NCBI GenBank assembly: GCA_949292205.1
Contig: CASEYR010000012.1
Coordinates: forward strand, 1 to 51,956
Reading direction: 5' to 3'
Length of the DNA stretch: 51,956 bases
Origin: an uncultured Alphaproteobacteria bacterium
GTDB taxonomy: Bacteria; Pseudomonadota; Alphaproteobacteria; CAAHEQ01; UBA3637
In this document: positions 18,194 to 26,991 of the stretch, piece after piece
Layout of the letters: the number at the start of each line of letters is the position of its first letter
Numbering within the stretch: the first letter of the stretch is position 1
Notes under the pieces: model-generated
What the model saw: the letters and a program-made list of their open reading frames with translations, nothing else
Database searches by the model: none
What the model was told of the DNA's origin: nothing
Position numbers and translations under genes: made by a program

Positions 18194-20245
18194 CTATTTT
18201 CCTTTCTTCTTTGATAGTATAGGAGCAGTATCCGAAGCAAGTTCCAACTGTTCTAGTTCTTTTATTCTATCACGCAAACGCCCTGCCTCCTCAAAATTCA
18301 AAGCTTCCGCCTCTTTCAACATTTGCTTGCGTAGTTTAGCAATAATATCTGCCACATTTTCAATAATTTCAACCGAACGTTTATCTGATGCCGCTTCCGA
18401 ATCATACTCGCCAAATTCTTTCAACAAATCAGGAACTTCCTTTTTAATTCCACGAGGCGTAATACCATGTTCGGCATTAAAAACCATCTGCTTTTCACGA
18501 CGGCGCTTTGTTTCACCAACTGCTGCCGTCAAGGATCCTGTCATCTTATCTGCATACAAAATAACACGCCCATTTACATTTCGAGCTGCTCGACCAATTG
18601 TTTGAATAAGCGATGTTGTTGAACGCAAAAAACCTTCCTTATCTGCATCCAAAATAGCCACAAGTTCCACCTCGGGAATATCCAATCCTTCTCGCAACAG
18701 GTTAATCCCAACCAAAACATCAAATGTTCCCAAACGTAAATCTCGAATAATTTGAATCCGCTCTAACGTATCAATATCCGAATGCATATAACGTGCTTTG
18801 ACACCGTTTTCATTTAAATACTCTGTCAAATCCTCGGCCATCTTTTTAGTCAGTGTTGTCACCAACACCTTGCCTTGTCTGGCTGCAACCTCTTGACATT
18901 CCGCCATCAAATCCTCAACTTGGTGAGCTATCGGCCGAACAATACACTCTGGATCCAATAAACCGGTCGGGCGAATGATTTGTTCGGTATACACACCTTT
19001 TGTCTGCTCCATTTCCCATGGTCCGGGGGTTGCTGATACAAAAATCGTCTTGGGACGCATAACATCCCACTCTTCAAACTTCAACGGACGATTATCTAAA
19101 CAACTTGGCAACCGAAATCCATACTCGGAAAGTGTCGTCTTTCGAGATCTATCCCCTCGATACATCGCCCCGATTTGAGGAATGGTCACATGACTTTCGT
19201 CTACGAACAACAAAGCATCTTTCGGTAAATACTCAAATAAAGTCGGAGGAGCTTCTCCGGCACGACGCCCCGTTAAATGACGAGAATAATTTTCAATCCC
19301 CTTACAAGACCCCGTCGCTTCCATCATTTCTAAATCATAGCGTGTTCGAGAAGCAAGACGTTGAGCCTCTAACAGCTGATTATGTTCTTCATAGTACGCC
19401 AAACGCTCCTTAAGCTCCTCTTTAATGGTGCGAATGGCTTGTGATAGTGCCGGACGAGGTGTAACATAATGGCTTGCCGGAAACACAGTAATGTCATTCA
19501 AACTGATTTTCTTTTTTCCGGTTAGTGGATCAAACTCTGAAATACTTTCTATCTCATCTCCGAAAAAGGATAGTCGCCATGCTAAATCCTCATAGTGGGA
19601 GGGAAAAATATCAACAATATCTCCGTTCACACGGAACATTCCTCGTTCAAAAGCGATATCATTTCGCTGATATTGCAACTCAACCAATTTCCGTCCCAAG
19701 TCCTGAATATCGACAGAGTCCCCCTTTCGTAATGTAAAGGCCATTGACGAATAACTTTCGGCATCTCCCAAACCATAAATACACGAAACGGAAGACACGA
19801 TAATAACATCTCGTCGTTCCAAGATATGACGTGTCGCAGAGTGACGTAGTCGATCTATCTGTTCATTAATAGCGGAATCTTTTTCTATATATGTATCTGT
19901 TCTGGGGATATAGGCTTCCGGCTGATAATAATCATAATAAGATACAAAATACTCAACGGCATTTTCCGGAAAAAAAGCCTTCATTTCAGCGTAAAGCTGA
20001 GCCGCCAACGTCTTATTATGTGCCAATATCAATGCCGGCCTTTTAAGCTCATTGATAATTTGAGCCATTGTAAATGTTTTACCGGAGCCGGTAATCCCTA
20101 AAAGGACTTGATCCTTAATATCATTTTTCAACCCGTTAACCAGTTCTGCTATTGCTTGCGGCTGATCTCCTGCCGGCTGATACTCTGAATGGAGCTTAAA
20201 ATCTGCATCACCCCATAGCTCTGGCTTTTGATACAAAGGAATCAT
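18194..20245 (-). CDS. uvrB: Excinuclease ABC subunit B
   Basis: UvrB is the damage-verifying helicase-like subunit of nucleotide excision repair. It accepts DNA from UvrA and recruits UvrC. The 683 residues show Walker [12 protein letters not shown] near 49, the beta-hairpin region around [14 protein letters not shown], Walker B LFVDESH near 335, helicase motifs V-VI ([14 protein letters not shown] and QTIGRAARN), and a C-terminal UVR domain ([16 protein letters not shown]). Length and order are canonical. Its start overlaps the end of the upstream membrane-protein gene as ATGA. Confidence 0.97.
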   Translation of the reverse strand: MIPLYQKPELWGDADFKLHSEYQPAGDQPQAIAELVNGLKNDIKDQVLLGITGSGKTFTMAQIINELKRPALILAHNKTLAAQLYAEMKAFFPENAVEYFVSYYDYYQPEAYIPRTDTYIEKDSAINEQIDRLRHSATRHILERRDVIIVSSVSCIYGLGDAESYSSMAFTLRKGDSVDIQDLGRKLVELQYQRNDIAFERGMFRVNGDIVDIFPSHYEDLAWRLSFFGDEIESISEFDPLTGKKKISLNDITVFPASHYVTPRPALSQAIRTIKEELKERLAYYEEHNQLLEAQRLASRTRYDLEMMEATGSCKGIENYSRHLTGRRAGEAPPTLFEYLPKDALLFVDESHVTIPQIGAMYRGDRSRKTTLSEYGFRLPSCLDNRPLKFEEWDVMRPKTIFVSATPGPWEMEQTKGVYTEQIIRPTGLLDPECIVRPIAHQVEDLMAECQEVAARQGKVLVTTLTKKMAEDLTEYLNENGVKARYMHSDIDTLERIQIIRDLRLGTFDVLVGINLLREGLDIPEVELVAILDADKEGFLRSTTSLIQTIGRAARNVNGRVILYADKMTGSLTAAVGETKRRREKQMVFNAEHGITPRGIKKEVPDLLKEFGEYDSEAASDKRSVEIIENVADIIAKLRKQMLKEAEALNFEEAGRLRDRIKELEQLELASDTAPILSKKKGK

Positions 20246-21345
20246 TTTTTCCGTTTCTTTCTATTCTTTTTTTCAGATAGAGACTTTTCTTCCTTATCCG
20301 ACTTTAACGGAATATGCTGCATCTCTTTAAATAAAACACCTACCCCTGTTTTTAAATCCGAAGCCACATCCTTAAAAGAAGGACTAGGCTCACCCCACTT
20401 CCGCAGACGAATCACCATATCCACCAAGATAACTGCGACAATCATCCATATACTGAAGCCCCCCTTAAAAGACTTACTGATACCGGCAAATACCAATAAA
20501 GACAACAGTGTTTGAATAAAGAACATATAATATAATAACTGCTTTGTCTTAATTCCTCTGTTTAAGGCTAGCTCAAATAAAATCGCCCCACGCAGCGGAG
20601 TCAAACACTTTAAAGAAAAGGTCGTGGCAACAAAAACCAAAATCACTTGAAAAATGTCTGCCGCAAAAGCTATCATCGGAATCAATCCAAAATTAAAAGA
20701 GGCAATATACGCCCATAAGGTTGCAAGCGAGAAAGAAATAACGGATACACCATATCGTCCCAAAATAGCCTGCTCACCCCAAAAACGCATAGAAAAAACG
20801 ACAGCAACGGAAACAGCCATAACAATCAAAAACAACAGACCAAGTTCAACAGGTAAAATCCCGACAAGCGTCATTAAAATAAACAAGACACCCTGACTTA
20901 GAATACCTAATACGGACATCCATTCTGTCTGATCCAAATAATTTATCAAGCGAATAAGTAAAAACATTGATATGCTCAATAGAGGATAAACGATATACAT
21001 TGGCATATCTTGAAACAACGGTTGATCGGCCGGCAACATTAGCGTTGCCCCCAGACACAGAATAAAAGAAAAAAACCGAGCCCCCCATCCAGAGGCGCGA
21101 ATTTGAATATAAACAAAGGCTAATACCAGAAGAAAAAAGAGCCAAACCCTCCAAATAATATCTTGGTAGATGGCATAATAAAAAGCCGGAATAAAAATGC
21201 CCAAAATCAAGACTGTAGCTGACACCTCTTTTATGGGACAAAAAGCCCCTCTATACTTGACATAAAAACGGGTCAAACCACCTATTGCTATCAATGAAAG
21301 CAAAAAAACAGAAACGAGAAACGGCAATACATAAACAAAATCCAC
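20242..21345 (-). CDS. Multi-pass membrane protein, unknown function
   Basis: The 367-residue product is dominated by about ten to eleven hydrophobic helices and ends in a very basic tail ([10 protein letters not shown]). The tail probably lies in the cytoplasm under the positive-inside rule. A short soluble segment ([16 protein letters not shown]) precedes it. I recognise no transporter or enzyme motif. It sits between infA and uvrB on the same strand, 25 bases after infA, and its stop codon overlaps the uvrB start, so all three may be one transcript. Its function cannot be named from sequence. Confidence 0.8.
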   Translation of the reverse strand: MDFVYVLPFLVSVFLLSLIAIGGLTRFYVKYRGAFCPIKEVSATVLILGIFIPAFYYAIYQDIIWRVWLFFLLVLAFVYIQIRASGWGARFFSFILCLGATLMLPADQPLFQDMPMYIVYPLLSISMFLLIRLINYLDQTEWMSVLGILSQGVLFILMTLVGILPVELGLLFLIVMAVSVAVVFSMRFWGEQAILGRYGVSVISFSLATLWAYIASFNFGLIPMIAFAADIFQVILVFVATTFSLKCLTPLRGAILFELALNRGIKTKQLLYYMFFIQTLLSLLVFAGISKSFKGGFSIWMIVAVILVDMVIRLRKWGEPSPSFKDVASDLKTGVGVLFKEMQHIPLKSDKEEKSLSEKKNRKKRKK

Positions 21346-21370
21346 TTTCCCCCTCCCTAAAGCCGTTTAA

Positions 21371-21592
21371 CTAAGCTTTGTGTCTAAATGCAATTCGTCC
21401 CTTTGTCAGATCATAAGGGGTCATTTCTATTTCCACCTTATCACCGACCATAACACGAATACGAAACTTACGCATTTTCCCGGAAGTATGTGCCAAGATC
21501 TCGTGTCCATTTTCCAATTTTACACGAAAAGTAGCATTAGGCAAAGCCTCAACAACCGTTCCAGTAAACTGCAATACTTCTTCTTTTGCCAT
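21371..21592 (-). CDS. infA: Translation initiation factor IF-1
   Basis: IF-1 binds the 30S A site during initiation. The 73-residue protein is a single OB-fold with hallmark segments [38 protein letters not shown], and [18 protein letters not shown] ending in FRHKA. Length is canonical. GGAG lies 7 bases upstream of the start, and a plausible promoter lies just beyond it. Confidence 0.97.
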   Translation of the reverse strand: MAKEEVLQFTGTVVEALPNATFRVKLENGHEILAHTSGKMRKFRIRVMVGDKVEIEMTPYDLTKGRIAFRHKA

Positions 21593-21626
21593 AAAAAAAC
21601 TCCTACTATTTTAACAAAGTTGACTT

Positions 21627-21655
21627 ATATTATGTTTTTTTTATTCTTTTTGCAA
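21627..21655 (-). promoter_or_regulatory. Probable infA promoter
   Basis: On the minus strand TTGCAA (21650-21655) and TAATAT (21627-21632) are separated by 17 bases, about 35 bases before the infA start codon. Confidence 0.55.
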
Positions 21656-21714
21656 GAAAAAAATGCAAAATACACCAAACTCCTGCAAATACTCTACTCT
21701 GATTAAAATTTCTA

Positions 21715-21743
21715 TTGATTTTTATTTTTTTTTGTTTGATAAT
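21715..21743 (+). promoter_or_regulatory. Probable promoter of the 21768 gene
   Basis: TTGATT (21715-21720) and GATAAT (21738-21743) are separated by 17 T-rich bases, with the downstream ATG 25 bases after the -10 box. Confidence 0.55.
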
Positions 21744-21767
21744 GACCAAAACAGAGGAGTAAGCATA

Positions 21768-22091
21768 ATGCAGACTACAGTTGAACAAGAAAAAAATTAC
21801 AATATCTTAAAAAACGCCGCAGGAGATCTGATGATTTTAATTCGAGCACGATTGGATGATGCTACTCATCCTCGCGTCATCTATAGTGGCGGAAAACATG
21901 CAGTTTTATACAGAAGCAGTGAAAAAGCTCTTGTTTTGGATTTTATTCATCCGTCTGTCAGAGAGGATTTGAATCGTACTTCTCGTGTTTTGATAGTGGA
22001 GGCACGTGATGGTGCTATTATTCGGGAATATACCTCAGAGGTTAAGCATTTAAAAGATGTACCACTGCCGAACGATTTAATCTTAAACTAG
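21768..22091 (+). CDS. Small conserved-looking hypothetical protein
   Basis: This 107-residue soluble protein has the sequence pattern of a compact alpha/beta domain (LMILIRARLDD, RVIYSGGKHAVLYRS, KALVLDFIHPSVRED, RVLIVEARDGAIIREY). No family is recognised, and it has no signal peptide or membrane segment. The start at 21768 is chosen for GAGGAG 8 bases upstream and a promoter-like pair before it; the longer frame has no ribosome-binding site. It stands alone between infA (divergent) and the META lipoprotein. Confidence 0.7.
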   Translation: MQTTVEQEKNYNILKNAAGDLMILIRARLDDATHPRVIYSGGKHAVLYRSSEKALVLDFIHPSVREDLNRTSRVLIVEARDGAIIREYTSEVKHLKDVPLPNDLILN

Positions 22092-22150
22092 TCATCCGCA
22101 CTCTTTGAGGACATTTTTTACTTTAAATACGTATAAATAGGGAGGTGTAA

Positions 22151-22537
22151 ATGAAAAAGCTACTATTAGGAATTATGATGTTAATCTCTGTTGGCGCCTG
22201 CAAACCGGATGCAACAATTCAAGGAAACGAATACCGACTAAATGACACGCCTGAAGATGTGGAAATCACTCTGGGATTTGCTCCTGTTGAAAATCGTTTT
22301 TTTGGAAAAGCAGTTAACCGTTATTTTGGCACTTATAAAATTGAAGGAAATCAGTTAAAGTTAGGACCTGTCGGTTCAACCATGATGATGGGTCCCGAAA
22401 CAGCGATGAATGCAGAACAACAGTATTTCCAAGATTTAAGCCATGTCAATACGTTTCAGGTAACTGAAGATACTCTAACATTGAAACTATCTGACAATAA
22501 AACTTTAACATTTCGTAAAATCGGAACGGTGAAATGA
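22151..22537 (+). CDS. META-domain (HslJ-like) lipoprotein
   Basis: The 128-residue protein has a short leader ending in the lipobox SVGAC (Cys17). The remainder fits the META/HslJ domain, with GTYKIEGNQLKLGPVGSTMMMG in the conserved centre and a closing strand LKLSDNKTLTFRK. META lipoproteins are periplasmic envelope proteins linked in some species to stress or motility; no reaction is known. Its stop codon overlaps the start of the arylsulfotransferase-like gene as ATGA, so the two are translationally coupled. Confidence 0.82.
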   Translation: MKKLLLGIMMLISVGACKPDATIQGNEYRLNDTPEDVEITLGFAPVENRFFGKAVNRYFGTYKIEGNQLKLGPVGSTMMMGPETAMNAEQQYFQDLSHVNTFQVTEDTLTLKLSDNKTLTFRKIGTVK

Positions 22538-24123
22538 TAAAAAAAATAGTCAATATAGGACTATTATTATCTTTATTTTTTTCTTCACCCGTTCTTGCGA
22601 ATGTTTGGTGTGATATCGAAAAGGAGTATGCCCAGTTTGAGTATACGCCTTCTTCACCATATATTAAGGTTAATCCCTTTGGGAATGCTCCCTTGACGGC
22701 CATTGTTAAATTTTCTTTGCCTCAAAAAGCAAGTGTTTCATTACAATTAAAAGGAAAAGACGGTGCACCCGATTTGACACGAACTTTTTCATCCATGAAA
22801 ACAGAGTGGGAAATCCCCGTTTATGGCCTTTATCCAAACACTGAAAACCAAATTATTTTAACAATTAATTATCCTGATACTTCTGAAACATATCCCATTA
22901 AAATAAAAACCGGAAAAATTGATATGAATAATATCTGGAGTATTCCGATTAAAAATCAAAAAGGAAAAGGCTTTCTCTATTTTGCCAGTGGCGGAAAAAA
23001 CGGTGGCAACGCTTTTGTATTTGATGAATATGGGCATATCCGATATGTTTTTAAAAATAAGCAAGATGCCATGTATAAGCAAACTCAACTCTTGCACAAT
23101 TATTTGGTAACAGATGATAAGAGTGGAAAAGTTATCGTCCATTCCCTGTTGGGTGAAAAAATAACCGAGTTTAAAATACCAGATAATTTTATCAGCTATC
23201 AACATGGTATTTATGAAGGTCCTCAAAAAACCATATTGCTAATCGGAACATTTCCGGAAACATATGCTTTGATTGAAAATCAAAAAGTAATAACCGGATA
23301 TGATCAGATTATCGCTATTGATTTAGAAACCGGAAAAATAAGTAAGCGGTGGAATCTTGCTACTATTTTAAATCCGGACAGAGCCCTTTATTTTAGACTT
23401 TCTCCCAAAACACAGCCAGTAGACTGGGCTCATGCAAACTCTATTCAATATATTCCCGAAGAAAACGCTTTGTTGATTTCTGCAAAACACATCGGCTTTT
23501 TTAAAATTGACTATGATTCGGGAAAATTGAAATGGATTGCAACGCCACACATCCTATTGCATAAATCGGGGGCTGATGGAAAAGGACCTTCGTTAAATCA
23601 CTTGGCATTGACTGCTGTTAACGAAAACAATACCCTGTATCCGGATGATGTTCAAAAAGGAAAGAAAATAATGGATTCATTTCACTGGCCCATGATGAAT
23701 CATGATGTCAAACAAATATCCCCAGGGGTTATCAGTATTTTCAGCAATAACGGTCCTTTATACCGACCAGACTTAGCAAGCCTATCAACCAGTGATGTTC
23801 TTTTGTTTTCTGTTGATGAAAAACAAAAGACAATTTCTCTTAAAAAGAAAATTCCGTTAAACGAATACACCGATATCGCTTCTGGAGTCACCTATCTACC
23901 TAAAGACAACAATCTGATGATTTTTTCCTCAAATCTACCGGATAAAAACACAAAATATGTCTACAATAAAATCTATAGATACGATTTAAATCAAGACGCC
24001 TTTTCGTTTGAAAGTATCATTCTTTTCAAAAACTATTTCTACAAGATAGAGCCAATCTTTTTTAAAAAACTAGAAGAGCCTCATCCAAGCAAGCGCCAAC
24101 CGTGCTTGGTTACGCAACAATAG
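22534..24123 (+). CDS. Arylsulfotransferase (ASST/AssT)-like periplasmic protein
   Basis: The 529-residue product has a signal peptide (cleavage near VLA-NV, residue 22) and an N-terminal beta domain. A beta-propeller region follows, with candidate active-site residues H224 (YQHGIY), H300-x-N302 (WAHANS) and H390 (WPMMNHDV). The family moves sulfate between phenols without PAPS, through a histidine intermediate. At the position of the conserved Arg (16 residues after the Asn) this protein has Lys318. It lacks the paired cysteines of E. coli AssT, and no dsbL/dsbI partner is nearby. Its last 54 bases overlap the convergent glycosyltransferase gene. Activity is plausible but unproven. Confidence 0.78.
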   Translation: MIKKIVNIGLLLSLFFSSPVLANVWCDIEKEYAQFEYTPSSPYIKVNPFGNAPLTAIVKFSLPQKASVSLQLKGKDGAPDLTRTFSSMKTEWEIPVYGLYPNTENQIILTINYPDTSETYPIKIKTGKIDMNNIWSIPIKNQKGKGFLYFASGGKNGGNAFVFDEYGHIRYVFKNKQDAMYKQTQLLHNYLVTDDKSGKVIVHSLLGEKITEFKIPDNFISYQHGIYEGPQKTILLIGTFPETYALIENQKVITGYDQIIAIDLETGKISKRWNLATILNPDRALYFRLSPKTQPVDWAHANSIQYIPEENALLISAKHIGFFKIDYDSGKLKWIATPHILLHKSGADGKGPSLNHLALTAVNENNTLYPDDVQKGKKIMDSFHWPMMNHDVKQISPGVISIFSNNGPLYRPDLASLSTSDVLLFSVDEKQKTISLKKKIPLNEYTDIASGVTYLPKDNNLMIFSSNLPDKNTKYVYNKIYRYDLNQDAFSFESIILFKNYFYKIEPIFFKKLEEPHPSKRQPCLVTQQ

Positions 24124-25053
24124 CCAAAGTGCTATACGGTGCTTTAATTTAAGTCCTGCGTAAGAAATAATTCCGGCATCGTAAAGTCGAGAAACTTGCT
24201 TTTGAATCTCATCAAACAAAGTCCGTTTAACCTGTGCATCTTTCTGTTTTCTTATCGCTTGATTTAACATCATTTTAACACGTTGGTTCAAAATACACCG
24301 ACGCACCATATTTAAGTCTTGAGAACGAGTCCGAGAAATATACTCGTACACCGTTTGAATAACCGTTATATAGCTTGTCACTTTTTTGATATTAAACGAA
24401 GTTCGCATAATAGAAGATGGATTTTGATAATAATAATACAGAGGCGCTTTAATAACCGCCATTTTTTGAATGTGCGACATGACCATGGTCGTAAACGGCA
24501 CATCTTCAAAATAAATACCCTCAACAAATCGAATAGAATCAAAAATTCGCTTGGAGTATAGTCTTGTCCAAACTCCCGTCATAATATCTCGCCGTTTTAA
24601 AAAAGCCATAAAAGGATCTTGATAAACTGTTACCTGAATATCTGACTCTTTAATCTCAGGAAAATTACCTTGATATGTTTCAGATGTTTTGATAAATCCA
24701 CCGCCGACAATATCCGAGGGACGCCTCTGCATAACGTCACATAAAATCTCTAAAGTCCGTGGATGAACATAATCATCCGAATCTACAAAATAAAGATACT
24801 CTCCCTTCGCTTCGGCTATCCCTGTATTTCTGGCACCCGACAACCCTTTGTTATCCTGATGAATGACTCGAAAACGATTATCCTTTACTGCAAATTCATC
24901 TGCCAATACACCGCTTTTATCCGTTGAACCGTCATCTATACACAACACTTCAAAATCCTTAAATGTTTGTTTTTGCAGTGAAGTTAAACACCCCTCTACA
25001 AGCGTTTCAACATTGTAAATCGGAACGATAATACTGACATATGGCTTTTTCAT
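24070..25053 (-). CDS. Family 2 glycosyltransferase
   Basis: This GT-A glycosyltransferase has the N-terminal nucleotide-sugar fold VSIIVPIYNVETLVEGCL, IDDGSTDKS, the GLSGARNTGI segment, and the metal-binding acidic motif FVDSDDYV near residue 94. The C-terminal third is basic and helical with no membrane span. At 327 residues it is typical of enzymes adding single sugars to surface polysaccharide or LPS. Its start codon directly follows the stop codon of the upstream glycosyltransferase (TAAATG), so they form an operon. The donor sugar cannot be told. Confidence 0.92.
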   Translation of the reverse strand: MKKPYVSIIVPIYNVETLVEGCLTSLQKQTFKDFEVLCIDDGSTDKSGVLADEFAVKDNRFRVIHQDNKGLSGARNTGIAEAKGEYLYFVDSDDYVHPRTLEILCDVMQRRPSDIVGGGFIKTSETYQGNFPEIKESDIQVTVYQDPFMAFLKRRDIMTGVWTRLYSKRIFDSIRFVEGIYFEDVPFTTMVMSHIQKMAVIKAPLYYYYQNPSSIMRTSFNIKKVTSYITVIQTVYEYISRTRSQDLNMVRRCILNQRVKMMLNQAIRKQKDAQVKRTLFDEIQKQVSRLYDAGIISYAGLKLKHRIALWLLLRNQARLALAWMRLF

Positions 25054-26019
25054 TTAACTCTCCTTTGGTATAATTTTTAATTCTTTTAAAATGGTAAATA
25101 ACTGCGTCAATCGTTTAGAGTAAGTATGTTCCCGCATTGTCCTTTGATATCCTGCCTCGGCTATTCTTTGATACTTTTTTGGATGTGTCATAATATCATG
25201 GACTAATCGATTTAAATCGGTTGGAGTTTTGTATGTAACAGCCTCGGTCCCCTCATGATAACAATACTTCAAATCCGGTGATTCATTGACCAAAATTAAA
25301 CCACCGCACGCAGAAACTTCAAATACTCGGAAATTAAGTCCATTCACGATATTCTTGGAAAATGTCATATTAATCGGAGCAATCGTCTTGTTAATAAAAC
25401 GTTGCATAATCCAATGGGGTAATTTGTAATTATGAACTTGATGCTGTTTTAAAAGCAAAGCCGACCAACGCCGTCCATAAATAACACATTTATCTTGAAT
25501 CGCTTTTAAGTAAGAAATGCGCTTTTTATTCCCAACTCCCGCAAAAAAAGGAGCGGCTTTTCTAGGCAATCGATGATTAACAAAAACCGTTTCATCCGCA
25601 CACAAAGGAAGGTATAAGTTGCGACTTTTAAATGTTTTTGTTTTTTCTAAATATCCCGTATCAGAACAGAATAAGACATTCAAAAAATCGGCCTTTGACT
25701 TTTCATTCTCACCAAAAGCATCCGAAACCCAACCAATCCTTGGAATGTTCGGAAAGTTTTTTAAAATGTCATAGCACTCCTGAGGAATAAAAAATGATGA
25801 TACATAAAAAATTAAATCCGGCTTAAATGATTCAATTTGTTTCTTTAACTTTTGCGCCGTATACCAATAACGACGAGATTTATGAAACAGTTTATGAAAT
25901 ATAGAAATCGGTGTCATCCTATTATACAGAAACAATTGTGTTTCATGTCCATTCATAAACTTTTGAATATTTTCAGGCCACTGCATAATATTCTTTTTCC
26001 CGACAATCAAAATCCGCAT
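25054..26019 (-). CDS. CgeB-like glycosyltransferase (GT4-type fold)
   Basis: The product is 321 residues from the start at 26019, which follows AAAGGGGGA; an upstream in-frame start at 26055 is less likely. The N-terminus MRILIVGKKN is a Rossmann-like first strand. The C-terminal half contains NIVNGLNFRVFEVSACGGLILV and, after a gap, the EAVTYKTPTDLNRLV region, matching CgeB/glycosyl_trans_1_2 proteins with a conserved R-x-FE-x-x-A-x-G pattern for nucleotide-sugar binding. It lies between two other glycosyltransferases and probably helps build a surface glycan. The substrate is unknown. Confidence 0.82.
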   Translation of the reverse strand: MRILIVGKKNIMQWPENIQKFMNGHETQLFLYNRMTPISIFHKLFHKSRRYWYTAQKLKKQIESFKPDLIFYVSSFFIPQECYDILKNFPNIPRIGWVSDAFGENEKSKADFLNVLFCSDTGYLEKTKTFKSRNLYLPLCADETVFVNHRLPRKAAPFFAGVGNKKRISYLKAIQDKCVIYGRRWSALLLKQHQVHNYKLPHWIMQRFINKTIAPINMTFSKNIVNGLNFRVFEVSACGGLILVNESPDLKYCYHEGTEAVTYKTPTDLNRLVHDIMTHPKKYQRIAEAGYQRTMREHTYSKRLTQLFTILKELKIIPKES

Positions 26020-26129
26020 AAGTCCCCCTTTTATGTTTCTTTTTGAAAAATTCAAGTGTTAGCGTTTGCTACAATTTGGTTATTATTGAATAAAACTTGA
26101 TGCAACTCCCCCGAATTGCATCATCCCGT

Positions 26130-26921
26130 TTATTTCCAATACTGTTTAATCCATGGTGTCGGTTCTACATGCTTATACAACTTTTTAACACCTCGTGGAT
26201 ATTTTGGATCATTCGGATCCATACACCAAATCCCTTTCAAAGCCTCTTCTATCCCCGGCAATCCGTGGAACGCTATCATCTTTAACCCCTCTATCTTGGG
26301 AATCTGAGGCGTTTTCCAAAACCGAAACGGCCATTTCGGAATACAATGAAAACGGAACGAGCAAAACCAATTATCCGGCCAAAAATTAAGCTTACCCCAT
26401 TTTTCAATAACTTTAGATGAGAGATACTCTTGAGAAGCCGTATAATACTTGTCCACCACTTCAACAGGATGCTCTTCAAAATATTTTTTAACAAATCCCA
26501 GTGTGCCGACAACCCATGAATAGCAACTGGCTTGACCGACATGATCACCTTTTGTATTCCAATCGTTGATAATATAAAACTTATCTCCTTCCGGATACTG
26601 AAAAAACTCGTCCAAATTCCCAACAATCAGCGAATCTAAATCAAAGTAAAAGACGCGTTGTCCATTTAATCCACCCAAGTTATCATCACACAAACCGGCC
26701 TCTTTCCGATACGCATATTTATTTTCTTCGGGCTTGACATTTAAATGCGTCATCGGTTTGATAATAATATCTTTTGACAATCCTTCCGGATTATCCGTAA
26801 AACAATAAAAGTCAATATCAAATGACGTATTGCGTTTTACCATAGAGCATAATTTATTCACATCGGACGGCGCATAAAAAGTGCCCCATTTGATACAGAT
26901 GACATTATATTTTTCGGTCAT
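26130..26921 (-). CDS. Probable glycosyltransferase with DxD motif
   Basis: This 263-residue protein begins with a nucleotide-sugar-type strand (YNVICIKWGTFYAP). It has a YRKEAG segment and the metal-binding DxD-like motif FYFDLDSLIVGNLDEFF near residue 90. The C-terminal part is aromatic-rich (WPDNWFCSFRFHC, FHGLPGIEEALKG). The arrangement resembles small GT-A enzymes such as family 8-like transferases. It lies upstream of two glycosyltransferases on the same strand, with about 110 bases between it and the next. No membrane segment is present. Confidence 0.75.
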   Translation of the reverse strand: MTEKYNVICIKWGTFYAPSDVNKLCSMVKRNTSFDIDFYCFTDNPEGLSKDIIIKPMTHLNVKPEENKYAYRKEAGLCDDNLGGLNGQRVFYFDLDSLIVGNLDEFFQYPEGDKFYIINDWNTKGDHVGQASCYSWVVGTLGFVKKYFEEHPVEVVDKYYTASQEYLSSKVIEKWGKLNFWPDNWFCSFRFHCIPKWPFRFWKTPQIPKIEGLKMIAFHGLPGIEEALKGIWCMDPNDPKYPRGVKKLYKHVEPTPWIKQYWK

Positions 26922-26946
26922 AATTTCTCCTTACCTTATTGATAGT

Positions 26947-26978
26947 AAAAAAAAGCCTAACACATCGCCAGGCTTTTT
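26947..26978 (-). terminator. Intrinsic terminator of rnj
   Basis: The stem AAAAAGCCT/AGGCTTTTT (26950-26958 with 26970-26978) closes an 11-base loop and has a T run on the minus strand. It lies about 14 bases after the rnj stop codon and could also act on the plus strand. Confidence 0.75.
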
Positions 26979-26991
26979 GCAAGAAAGAAAA

